Positions 1 to 5,120 of a stretch of DNA of 5,120 nt are shown here, in pieces. The stretch is from assembly GCA_964449175.1 (NCBI GenBank), contig CAYUYH010000193.1:1-5120 (forward strand). The letters run 5' to 3'. The notes below the pieces were generated by a model. It was not told the DNA's origin. It did no database searches and saw only the letters and a list, made by a program, of their open reading frames with translations. A program made the position numbers and the translations under genes. The stretch's first letter is position 1; each line of letters begins with the position of its first letter. The DNA is from CAYUYH01 sp964449175 (GTDB lineage Bacteria; Planctomycetota; Phycisphaerae; SM23-33).

Positions 1-335
1 GCTATGTACTGTTGGCTTGGCGTGCGCGACTGTCAGCCGCAGCGAGAGACGCCCTTGCATCTCGCTGTCTCGACCTACTAGACCGCGCCCGGCAAGGAGA
101 CGCCATACCCGGCGCGTACGCTGCATACCAACGAAGAGAGCTTTATGCTGTAGCATTCAACCTCGCCGCTTCCCGTGAACTGCGAACCGCAGCAGGCCTG
201 GGCTACATCGGCACGCCTGATGCACAGGATGACATGGCGCTCCAAACCCCGGCACCATGGGAATGGCAGGTTATAGCTGACCACTACTCGCCGAAGGCGC
301 GGTTATGCAGGGAAGATGCAGTGCCGAGGCGCTGA
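1..335 (+). CDS. Unrecognised protein, 3' portion (5' end may lie outside the window)
   Basis: This frame is open from the left edge to a TGA at 333-335. A TTG at 12 would give 107 residues, but the frame continues upstream of it without a stop, so the gene may be partial. The product is soluble-looking, with no membrane segment or signal peptide. It has an Arg/Ala-rich N-terminal half, then a stretch with Tyr, Trp, Gly and acidic residues (YIGTPDAQDD, WEWQVIADHY) that looks like real protein. I do not recognise a family. Codon use is more mixed at third positions (many A- and T-ending codons such as gca, gta, caa, cta, ata) than in the genes from 850 onward, which could mean transferred or mobile-element DNA, or a decaying gene. 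A frame on the opposite strand (78-284) is less convincing because its composition is less protein-like. No good ribosome binding site is visible before the TTG. Confidence 0.42.
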   Translation, partial: YVLLAWRARLSAAARDALASRCLDLLDRARQGDAIPGAYAAYQRRELYAVAFNLAASRELRTAAGLGYIGTPDAQDDMALQTPAPWEWQVIADHYSPKARLCREDAVPRR

Positions 336-379
336 TGACCCGCTGCAACCGCGCTCCATCCGCCGCGCGCCGAGGCGAC

Positions 380-414
380 AGAAACAACAACCCCCGCCCT
401 TGTCGGGGCGGGGG
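380..414 (-). terminator. GC-rich hairpin with T-rich tail on the minus strand, probable intrinsic terminator
   Basis: A perfect 9-bp stem pairs 391-399 (CCCCCGCCC) with 406-414 (GGGCGGGGG) around a 6-nt loop. Read on the minus strand the stem is followed by TTGTTGTTTC (390-381), a typical U-rich tail. Read on the plus strand it is followed by CTGGATAGC, with no T run. The geometry therefore favours termination of a minus-strand transcript coming from around 450-750. The hairpin might also weakly stop plus-strand transcripts leaving the frame that ends at 335. Confidence 0.6.
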
Positions 415-450
415 CTGGATAGCGGCGGGCGGTGGATGTCCACGGGCAAT

Positions 451-622
451 CTACGCGCTGCCGTTCTTGAGGTCGGCGATGACCTTCCGCTTGCGGATGT
501 TGTCTAGGACGGCCCCGCCGCTCTTCGATGAATTCAGGCCGAAGCGGGGGCGGATGGGGTGGAACCGGTGGTTATCTCTTGCGCTTGGGCAGGGGGAGGC
601 TCTTGGCGCCGTTCCCGTTCAC
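451..622 (-). pseudogene. Short, very basic minus-strand reading frames in two frames (broken or frameshifted small gene)
   Basis: A GTG at 622-620 opens a 16-codon frame, MNGNGAKSLPLPKRKR, ending at TAA (574-572). In the +1 frame, coding-like sequence continues to a TAG at 453-451 and reads HRFHPIRPRFGLNSSK, then DNIRKRKVIADLKNGSA. Both parts have almost only G or C at third codon positions, like the real genes here. The second part has no ATG, GTG or TTG start and is closed upstream by a TGA. Skipping one base at the AGA-TAA junction joins them into a 56-residue, strongly basic protein. The stop lies 37 nt before a hairpin with a minus-strand T-rich tail, which supports a minus-strand transcript. 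Possibilities are a decayed gene, a programmed +1 shift, a sequencing indel, or chance coding potential inside a structured RNA. No family is recognised. The region 336-849 holds no other convincing gene. Confidence 0.33.
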
Positions 623-648
623 ATCGTCATTCCGTCGGGCACAGGTAT

Positions 649-667
649 CCCACCGCAATGCGGTGGG
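649..667. repeat. Perfect short palindrome (hairpin)
   Basis: CCCACCGC at 649-656 and GCGGTGGG at 660-667 form a perfect 8-bp stem around the 3-nt loop AAT. No T run follows on either strand, so it is not a typical intrinsic terminator. It could be a protein-binding site, part of a structured RNA, or one copy of a dispersed palindromic (REP-like) repeat. Only one copy lies in this window. Confidence 0.4.
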
Positions 668-755
668 CTTCCTCTCCCGCATGTCTGCGCCAGCGCCCTG
701 CGAGCAGCGGAGACGGGTCGGCCACATGCTGTCTGTGTCGCGGCGTGGTTCGATG

Positions 756-761
756 TATAAT
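756..761 (+). promoter_or_regulatory. Candidate -10 box for the MBOAT-SGNH operon
   Basis: A consensus TATAAT lies in the only A/T-rich patch between 336 and 850, about 90 nt before the MBOAT start. The upstream region at about 730-739 has no good match to TTGACA, so the -35 element is weak or absent, or the promoter depends on an activator. The same patch read on the minus strand contains TTATACAT, so a divergent promoter for the minus-strand signals at 380-622 is conceivable. Confidence 0.4.
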
Positions 762-768
762 GCCCCGG

Positions 769-803
769 CCGGCCCGGCAGTTGGGCCGGTGAGCCTGGTC
801 ACC
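769..803 (+). other. Structured 5' leader of the MBOAT-SGNH operon
   Basis: Downstream of the TATAAT box, CCGGCCC (769-775) can pair with GGGCCGG (783-789), and GGTGA (788-792) with TCACC (799-803). The two helices share two bases, so they are partly exclusive. They lie in the predicted untranslated leader of about 80 nt. I recognise no known riboswitch class. High GC content alone makes such hairpins common, so the functional claim is weak. Confidence 0.2.
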
Positions 804-849
804 TCATACAAACGGCCTGCGACCGTGTGTCCGCATCGGGGCCACCTGG

Positions 850-2271
850 ATGCTTTTCAACAGCTACATATTCTGGTTGTTCTTCATCGCCGTGGCGGCG
901 GTGTATTGGCGGCTCGGCCACCGGATGCAGAACCGTTTCCTCCTGCTGGCCAGCTACGTGTTCTACGCGGCGTGGAACTGGCGCTTCCTCTCGCTGATCT
1001 GGATATCGACGGGCGTGGACTACGTCGCGGCCCGCGGCATCGGCGGCTCGGACTCGCCCCGGCGGCGGAAGGCCCTGCTCGCGATGTCGGTGTGCACCAA
1101 CCTGACGCTGCTGGGCGTGTTCAAGTACTTCAACTTCTTCGCTCACGACCTGGCCGGGCTACTGTCGGCGATGGGTATGGGCGTATCCACGCCGACGCTG
1201 AACGTGGTCCTGCCGGTGGGCATATCGTTCTACACGTTCCAGACGATGAGCTACACGATCGACGTGTACCGCGGCCTGGTCCGCCCGGCGCGGAGCCTGG
1301 GCGACTTCGCACTGTTCGTGTGCTTCTTCCCGCAGTTGGTGGCCGGGCCGATCGAGCGGCACAACAGGCTCATGCCGCAGATCACCTCGCCGCGACGCTG
1401 GCAGGGCGAGTACTTCGCCGAGGGCCTCTACCACATCCTGATGGGGCTGTTCAAGAAGATCGTGGTGGCCGACAACCTCGGCGTGATCGTCAACGCGGTG
1501 TTCACCGCCGACCCGCACACCCTCAGCGGCACGGAGGTGCTGTTCGGCACATACGCGTTCGCGTTCCAGATCTACGGCGACTTCTCCGGCTATTCGTCGA
1601 TCGCCAAGGGCGTGGCCAAATGGCTCGGCTTCGACCTGATGGACAACTTCCGGATGCCCTACCTGGCCGTCTCGCCGAGCGACTTCTGGCGGCGGTGGCA
1701 CATCAGCCTGTCGTCCTGGCTGCGGGACTACCTGTACATCCCGCTGGGCGGCAACCGTCACGGCCGCGTGGCCACGTACCGCAACCTGATGCTGACGATG
1801 CTGCTGGGCGGGCTGTGGCACGGGGCGGGGTGGACGTTCATCGCCTGGGGCGGCTTCCACGGCCTTGTCCTCTGCGTCTATCGGCTGGCCGGGGCGATCC
1901 TGCCCGCCCGCCCTGCCGACCGGCAAGGCTCGCGGTGGCGGCGGGCCGTCGGGATGTTCGTCATGTTCCACCTGGTCTGCTTGGGGTGGCTGCTGTTCCG
2001 GGCCGAGAGCATCACGCAGGTCTGGGCCATGCTCGCACAGGTGTTCACGAACTTCCGCCTGACCGACCTGAGCCTGTACATCCTCGTCTCGGCGGCCTTC
2101 TACGCCGGCCCGCTGATGCTCTACGAGTACTGGGTCGAGCGAGGCGGCGACTTGACGCGGATTCTCGCCAGGCCGTGGGCCGCGCGGGCGGCGCTGTACT
2201 CATACCTGGTCCTGATGATGTGGTACTTCCCCCCTGAGGCTGCGCGTGCATTCATCTACTTCCAGTTTTAG
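850..2271 (+). CDS. MBOAT-family membrane O-acyltransferase (AlgI/DltB/PatA type)
   Basis: A 473-residue polytopic inner-membrane protein, of normal length for AlgI-like MBOAT enzymes. These enzymes take an acyl group, usually acetyl, from a cytoplasmic donor and pass it across the membrane for modification of exopolysaccharide, peptidoglycan or teichoic acid. The start MLFNSYIFWLFF is the classic family N terminus, although the ribosome binding site before it is poor. Family signatures follow in order: GISFYTFQ (from residue 124), CFFPQLVAGPIERH (158-171), YGDFSGYS (242-249), DFWRRWHISLSSWLRDYL (from 278, His284), then GLWHGA (321-326). His324 in that last motif matches the invariant MBOAT catalytic histidine. 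Hydrophobic helices run through most of the chain, starting at residues 1-20 and 28-50. The SGNH gene overlaps its 3' end by 26 nt, so the two are translationally coupled. The substrate cannot be told from sequence: no polysaccharide polymerase, alginate gene or dlt gene is in view. Confidence 0.95.
   Translation: MLFNSYIFWLFFIAVAAVYWRLGHRMQNRFLLLASYVFYAAWNWRFLSLIWISTGVDYVAARGIGGSDSPRRRKALLAMSVCTNLTLLGVFKYFNFFAHDLAGLLSAMGMGVSTPTLNVVLPVGISFYTFQTMSYTIDVYRGLVRPARSLGDFALFVCFFPQLVAGPIERHNRLMPQITSPRRWQGEYFAEGLYHILMGLFKKIVVADNLGVIVNAVFTADPHTLSGTEVLFGTYAFAFQIYGDFSGYSSIAKGVAKWLGFDLMDNFRMPYLAVSPSDFWRRWHISLSSWLRDYLYIPLGGNRHGRVATYRNLMLTMLLGGLWHGAGWTFIAWGGFHGLVLCVYRLAGAILPARPADRQGSRWRRAVGMFVMFHLVCLGWLLFRAESITQVWAMLAQVFTNFRLTDLSLYILVSAAFYAGPLMLYEYWVERGGDLTRILARPWAARAALYSYLVLMMWYFPPEAARAFIYFQF
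2236..2239 (+). promoter_or_regulatory. Ribosome binding site deciding the SGNH start
   Basis: GAGG sits 6 nt before the GTG at 2246, inside the 3' end of the MBOAT gene. It supports the overlapping GTG start, which keeps the N-terminal membrane anchor in the product. Confidence 0.5.
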
Positions 2272-3235
2272 GACCGAGCTCCGCGTTCTGGCGGTGGTCG
2301 TCGCCTGCCTGGCGGTCGGCGAGGCGTTCTGCCGCGTGGTCGTGCCGCGCTTCTCCGAGGAGAGCCGGCTGCTCTCCGCCCTGCCGGCGCGCGGGCGGGC
2401 GCTGGGGCAGGCGCCGGGGCTGCGCGTGCTGGTGCTGGGCGACTCGCTGACTGTGATGGGCTTGCAGCGCGAGCCGTTCCTGGCCCGACTGGCCCAGCTC
2501 GGCGGGCCGAAGGTCTCACTGGAGGTGGTGGCGATGCGCGGCTCGGACATCGCCGAGTGGCGGTGGCTATTCTCGGAGTTCTTCGCCGACGAGGGCGCCC
2601 GCCCGGACGTGGTGATCGTCAACGCCGCCGCCAGGACGCTGACCGACCAGCACACCATCGAGCTGGGCCGCCTGGCGACGTTCTGCCGCGCGAGCAACTG
2701 CATCGACATCCTGCGCGACGACCTCAAGGATTTCGGCCAGCGCGTCGAGTTCCTCCAGTCGTGGGTCTTCCGGTCGTTCGCGGGGCGGTCGCGCATCCGA
2801 ACGACGGTGCTGACCAGGCTCGTGCCCTACTACAAGCAGGGGCGAACGTGGGTGAACAACCAGGTGCGGGGCTTGCCCGGCGGCGGTGCGCAGACGGCCA
2901 GCGGATGCTCGTATGATCGCCTGGAGAGGTTCCTGCAGCTCGCCCGGCGCGAGGGTGTGAAGGTCATCGTGGTGTACATGCCCGCCGGCGGCGAGTACCC
3001 CCTCGACGCGGGCCAACTTCGCGTCCTGGCCGAGAGCGTCGCGACCGTCGTCGACTGTCGGCTCCCGCCGTGCCTCGCCAGCGGCGACTACTTCGACGGC
3101 GTGCACATGACCGACCGGGCGGCCGGCAGGTTCTCCGCCTACCTCGCCGAGCGGTTGGCTGGCGATCTCCGCCGGCTCGCGCCGCGCCGCCAGCCTGCCC
3201 TTCATCATCGCAATACTCTCACTCATATTCGGTGA
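2246..3235 (+). CDS. Membrane-anchored SGNH-hydrolase-like protein, partner of the MBOAT acyltransferase
   Basis: A 329-residue protein starting at GTG 2246. Residues about 12-31 (LRVLAVVVACLAVGEAFCRV) form one hydrophobic segment after a short positively charged N terminus, a signal anchor placing the rest outside the cytoplasm. All SGNH blocks are visible: LGDSLT with nucleophile Ser67 (block I), Gly99 in MRGSD (probable block II), Asn126 in VIVNAAA (block III), and DGVH with Asp284 and His287 (block V). A working acyl transferase or esterase is therefore expected. In AlgI/AlgJ-AlgX, PatA/PatB and DltB/DltD systems such a protein takes the acyl group exported by the MBOAT enzyme and places it on the glycan, and the 26-nt overlap fits that role. 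It could instead be a deacetylase. Four cysteines between residue 150 and 280 could form disulfides. The last 15 or so residues (after RRLAPRRQ) look like a dispensable tail. The exact subfamily is not recognised. Confidence 0.85.
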   Translation: MHSSTSSFRTELRVLAVVVACLAVGEAFCRVVVPRFSEESRLLSALPARGRALGQAPGLRVLVLGDSLTVMGLQREPFLARLAQLGGPKVSLEVVAMRGSDIAEWRWLFSEFFADEGARPDVVIVNAAARTLTDQHTIELGRLATFCRASNCIDILRDDLKDFGQRVEFLQSWVFRSFAGRSRIRTTVLTRLVPYYKQGRTWVNNQVRGLPGGGAQTASGCSYDRLERFLQLARREGVKVIVVYMPAGGEYPLDAGQLRVLAESVATVVDCRLPPCLASGDYFDGVHMTDRAAGRFSAYLAERLAGDLRRLAPRRQPALHHRNTLTHIR

Positions 3236-3383
3236 CGGCTAGCAGCCAGCATCTGCTCATCTTCCTCCCTGCGAGCACAAATGCCGCGTCCCTTGCGTCC
3301 ATTTGCCCGCCTGTTCGTCTACATACGGGGCGGGCGGCCAGGCTACTGCCTGCCGAGTGAGTACGAACCAGGGAGAATCAGCC
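3236..3383 (+). promoter_or_regulatory. Intergenic region before arsM, with a small hairpin
   Basis: This 148-nt gap separates the SGNH gene from arsM. At 3336-3354, GGCCAGGC can pair with GCCTGCC around the loop TACT, with one bulged C. Weak promoter-like words occur (TTGCGT at 3293-3298; TCTACAT or TACATA around 3318-3325), but their spacing of 19-21 nt is too long for a confident sigma-70 call. No obvious ArsR-type operator (a long A/T-rich inverted repeat) is present. No strong terminator follows the SGNH stop at 3235, so readthrough into arsM is possible. Confidence 0.3.
3371..3375 (+). promoter_or_regulatory. Ribosome binding site of arsM
   Basis: GGGAG lies 8 nt upstream of the ATG at 3384. 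It selects that start over the longer open frame reaching back to 3303, whose added residues look non-coding. Confidence 0.65.
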
Positions 3384-4175
3384 ATGAAGAACGTCAAACA
3401 GGCAGTTCGCGAGCAGTACGGGAAGATCGGCGCAGGCAGAAAGGCCGTTGGATGCTGTCAATGCGGCTGCTCCTCAGGGCCAAATGGCGGGCTGAAAACG
3501 GGCGAAGGCCGGGGCTCCAGGGCGCTTGGCTATTCGGCAGAAGAGCTGGCCGCCGTGCCTCAAGGCGCTGACCTGGGCCTGGGATGCGGTAATCCACAGG
3601 CGATCGCGGCGCTCCGGCCCGGCGAGACTGTCCTGGACCTCGGCAGCGGCGGCGGCATCGATGGCTTCCTAGCCGCCAGGCAGGTCGGCGACGCCGGCAG
3701 GGTCATCGGCGTGGACATTACACCCGAGATGGTTGCCCGCGCCTCCGAAGCCGCCGCCAAGGCGGGCGCGAGCAACGTCGAGTTTCGGCTCGGGGAGATC
3801 GAGCACCTGCCGCTGGCCGACGCCGAAGCCGACGTGATCATGTCGAATTGCGTGATAAACCTCTCGCCCGACAAGCCCGCGGTCTTCCGAGAGGCCTTCC
3901 GCGTCCTCAAGCCCGGCGGCAGATTGGCCATAGCCGATATTGTCGCCACCGCTCCGCTCCCCGACGACGTTCGCAGAAGCGTCGAGGCACACGTCGGGTG
4001 CCTGGCCGGGGCAGCGGGAATTGATGAGCTGGAGTCCGTGCTGACGGCCACCGGCTTCCTGAACATACGGATCACGCCCAATTCGCGCAGTCGCGAGCTC
4101 ATCCGCGAGTACGCTCCGGGCAGTGGCCTCGAAAACTACGTCGTTTCCGCTACAATTGAGGCGGTCCGGCCTTGA
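3384..4175 (+). CDS. arsM: Arsenite S-adenosylmethionine methyltransferase
   Basis: A 263-residue cytoplasmic enzyme that methylates As(III) with SAM, giving mono-, di- and trimethylarsenicals, as detoxification. The Rossmann-type SAM site VLDLGSGGG is at residues 83-91, and the acidic end of strand 2 is in VIGVDITPEM. The three cysteines that bind arsenic in the family are present: Cys68 in GLGCGNP, Cys156 in SNCVINLSPDK and Cys206 in HVGCLAGA. The 50-residue distance between the last two equals that of the well-studied CmArsM pair (Cys174 and Cys224). A further cysteine group, CCQCGC at residues 24-29, lies near the N terminus, where bacterial ArsMs often have extra cysteines. Length is normal for the short bacterial form. 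The stop TGA overlaps a TTG that could start the sigma gene, and the favoured sigma ATG is 35 nt downstream, so the two are likely co-transcribed. No arsR, arsB or arsC is in the window. Confidence 0.95.
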   Translation: MKNVKQAVREQYGKIGAGRKAVGCCQCGCSSGPNGGLKTGEGRGSRALGYSAEELAAVPQGADLGLGCGNPQAIAALRPGETVLDLGSGGGIDGFLAARQVGDAGRVIGVDITPEMVARASEAAAKAGASNVEFRLGEIEHLPLADAEADVIMSNCVINLSPDKPAVFREAFRVLKPGGRLAIADIVATAPLPDDVRRSVEAHVGCLAGAAGIDELESVLTATGFLNIRITPNSRSRELIREYAPGSGLENYVVSATIEAVRP

Positions 4176-4198
4176 GTACGGCTGGCACGGCGACCTGC

Positions 4199-4203
4199 AA
4201 GGG
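4199..4203 (+). promoter_or_regulatory. Ribosome binding site of the sigma factor gene
   Basis: AAGGG lies 7 nt before the ATG at 4211. This favours ATG 4211 over the in-frame TTG at 4172, which overlaps the arsM stop codon and has no good site of its own. Confidence 0.5.
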
Positions 4204-4210
4204 CAAGAGC

Positions 4211-4795
4211 ATGAATCGCAGCGCTGAGACAGAGAGGATCTGGCACGAGATGCGCGAGCGGCTGCTTGGCTATGTTGCCCGTCGCGTGTCCGCGGACGAC
4301 GCCGAGGACATCCTTCAGGACATCTTCGTCCGCATCCACACGAAGCTCGCCGACCTGAAGGACACTCAGAATATCACGGCCTGGGCCTATCAGATCGCGC
4401 GGAACGCCATCACCGACTATCACCGCAGGTGTGCCGCGACTGGGCGGGCAATGGCCGCGGTCGCAGAGGATGCCGAGGCGGCCGACGCCCGGGGCGACAT
4501 CGTCCGGGAGGCGGCCGACGACTTCGCGAGGTGCCTCCAGCCTCTGCTCAACCAGCTGCCGGAGCACTACCGCCGGGCCGTTACGATGACCGAGCTGGAC
4601 GGACTGACCCAGAAGGCCGCGGCCGGCAGGTTGGGGCTGTCCGTTTCGGGGATGAAGGCACGCGTCCAGCGCGGCCGGAGCAAGCTCAGGGACGTGATCG
4701 ACGACTGTTGCAGCGTGGAACTCGACCGGCGCGGAGGACTGGTCGACTATCAGCGGCGGGACGGAGCTTCCGTCGAAGGCTGTGATTGCCAGTGA
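4211..4795 (+). CDS. sigZ: ECF RNA polymerase sigma factor, SigZ type, with cysteine-rich C-terminal tail
   Basis: A 194-residue extracytoplasmic-function sigma factor. Region 2 spans about residues 16-74, with DAEDILQDIFVRIHTKL (about 30-46) and ITAWAYQIARNAITDYHRR (55-73) for core binding and -10 recognition. An Ala/Asp-rich linker (75-105) follows, then region 4 at about 106-160, with the helix-turn-helix LTQKAAAGRLGLSVSGMKAR for -35 recognition. The sequence closely resembles the SigZ family (DAEDILQD, LKDT, WAYQIARNAITDY). After region 4 a tail of about 34 residues carries Cys166-Cys167, the SigZ-like stretch VELDRRGGLVDYQ, and Cys191-x-Cys193 near the end. It follows arsM in the same direction with a 35-nt gap. 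No anti-sigma gene is next to it: the downstream gene is on the other strand. A start at TTG 4172 would add 13 residues and is less likely. Target promoters are unknown; control of the arsM unit is inferred from context only. Confidence 0.9.
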   Translation: MNRSAETERIWHEMRERLLGYVARRVSADDAEDILQDIFVRIHTKLADLKDTQNITAWAYQIARNAITDYHRRCAATGRAMAAVAEDAEAADARGDIVREAADDFARCLQPLLNQLPEHYRRAVTMTELDGLTQKAAAGRLGLSVSGMKARVQRGRSKLRDVIDDCCSVELDRRGGLVDYQRRDGASVEGCDCQ

Positions 4796-4857
4796 CGGGC
4801 CGATGTCCCTGCGACATGCCACTGCGAGAATTGCGTGTGGAGGCCGTCTTGGCCGCG
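4796..4857. other. Short gap between convergent genes
   Basis: This 62-nt gap lies between the 3' ends of the sigma gene and the minus-strand gene. A 5-bp hairpin, ATGTC (4803-4807) with GACAT (4813-4817), and a GGCC-GTCTT-GGCC element just downstream are visible. Neither has a T run, so no intrinsic terminator can be claimed. Confidence 0.25.
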
Positions 4858-5120
4858 TCAAGATCCTTCGCGACTGATCCTGTAGACCGTCCCGTCAGCC
4901 AAGCGGGCCGCACGTGCGACCGCGAAACGCTGCGAGAGCTCCTCCGGCGTGAACATGAACTCGCGCCGGTGCTCGTCGAACCAGACAATTGTCACCTCCC
5001 CCTCGGCGGCGAGCGCCTCCCGCAGCCGGCGCAGATCATCCTCGGCCACGCTGTCCGTGCTGCGGAAGCGGTGGCGCCGCGGCCCCTGGCGCGCGTCCAA
5101 GGCGGCGTGCAGGTAGATCG
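4858..5120 (-). CDS. Unrecognised protein, C-terminal part (gene runs off the right edge)
   Basis: The frame is open from the right edge to a TGA at 4860-4858, giving 86 visible residues. A TTG at 5100 is possible as a start, but the frame continues upstream as IYLHAA and reaches the edge, so the gene is more likely partial. The product is charged, with no membrane segment: a basic stretch (RQGPRRHRFRS), a predicted helix DDLRRLREALAAEG, a probable beta strand EVTIVWFDE, then FMFTPEELSQRFAVARAARLADGTVYRIS. Third codon positions are strongly G/C, as in the neighbours. It is convergent with the sigma gene and so is not in its operon. I do not recognise a family. Confidence 0.6.
   Translation of the reverse strand, partial: IYLHAALDARQGPRRHRFRSTDSVAEDDLRRLREALAAEGEVTIVWFDEHRREFMFTPEELSQRFAVARAARLADGTVYRISREGS

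Noticed and set aside
305..760. Plus-strand open frame of 151 codons across the gene-poor region
   Set aside because: It runs through the terminator hairpin and the palindrome, has poor codon bias, and reads as low-complexity sequence.
744..764. GGTTCGATG resembling a tRNA T-loop
   Set aside because: The flanking bases cannot form a 5-bp T stem and no acceptor or anticodon arm is present.
1159..1971. Minus-strand open frame of 270 codons antisense to the MBOAT gene
   Set aside because: A high-GC shadow: His/Arg/Pro/Val-rich, low-complexity product mirroring the codons of the real gene.
528..2237. Very long plus-strand open frame (569 codons) overlapping the MBOAT gene
   Set aside because: It is an out-of-frame shadow: the product is Arg/Pro/Gly/Ala-rich with no family signature, while the 850-2271 frame carries all MBOAT motifs.
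2567..3226. Minus-strand open frame of 219 codons antisense to the SGNH gene
   Set aside because: The plus strand has the complete SGNH catalytic blocks, and the antisense product has no recognisable domain.
3303..3383. Longer arsM start upstream of 3384
   Set aside because: The extra N-terminal residues look non-coding, while ATG 3384 has a well-spaced GGGAG and begins the expected ArsM sequence.
3560..4102. Minus-strand open frame antisense to arsM
   Set aside because: Ser/Pro/Arg-rich shadow of a well-defined methyltransferase.
4172..4210. Sigma factor start at TTG 4172, overlapping the arsM stop codon
   Set aside because: No ribosome binding site, and the added residues are not typical of SigZ. 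ATG 4211 has AAGGG 7 nt upstream and matches the family N terminus.
4136..4861. Minus-strand open frame of 241 codons covering the sigma gene
   Set aside because: The plus strand encodes unmistakable sigma regions 2 and 4; the antisense frame is a composition artefact.

Overview
The window is high-GC (roughly 65%) bacterial DNA. Its genes have strong G/C preference at third codon positions, and they include an envelope acyltransferase pair and an arsenic-methylation pair. The pairing of a membrane O-acyltransferase with a membrane-anchored SGNH protein fits a diderm bacterium. A planctomycete-like or deltaproteobacteria-like source is possible, but nothing in the window fixes the taxon.

Layout: (1) 1-335 holds the 3' part of an unrecognised plus-strand frame whose codon usage is less GC-biased than the rest. 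(2) 336-849 has no conventional gene. It holds a strong GC hairpin with a T-rich tail on the minus strand (380-414), short very basic minus-strand reading frames in two frames (451-622), a perfect palindrome (649-667), and a TATAAT box (756-761) in front of the next gene. (3) 850-3235 is a two-gene operon: an MBOAT acyltransferase of the AlgI/DltB/PatA type, overlapped by 26 nt by an SGNH-hydrolase-like protein with a complete Ser/Asp/His set. (4) 3384-4795 is a second two-gene unit: arsM (arsenite S-adenosylmethionine methyltransferase), then a SigZ-type ECF sigma factor with a cysteine-rich tail. (5) 4858-5120 is the C-terminal part of an unrecognised minus-strand gene, convergent with sigZ.

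How they work together: the MBOAT protein probably moves acyl (typically acetyl) groups across the inner membrane, and the SGNH partner transfers them to, or removes them from, an extracytoplasmic glycan. ArsM methylates As(III) in the cytoplasm. The adjacent SigZ has CC and CxC motifs after its DNA-binding region and may connect transcription of this unit to metalloid or thiol stress; that is inference. The two operons have no evident functional link.

The least explained parts are the minus-strand signals between the 5' frame and the MBOAT gene, and the cysteine tail of the sigma factor. No CRISPR array, insertion sequence, tRNA or rRNA was seen.
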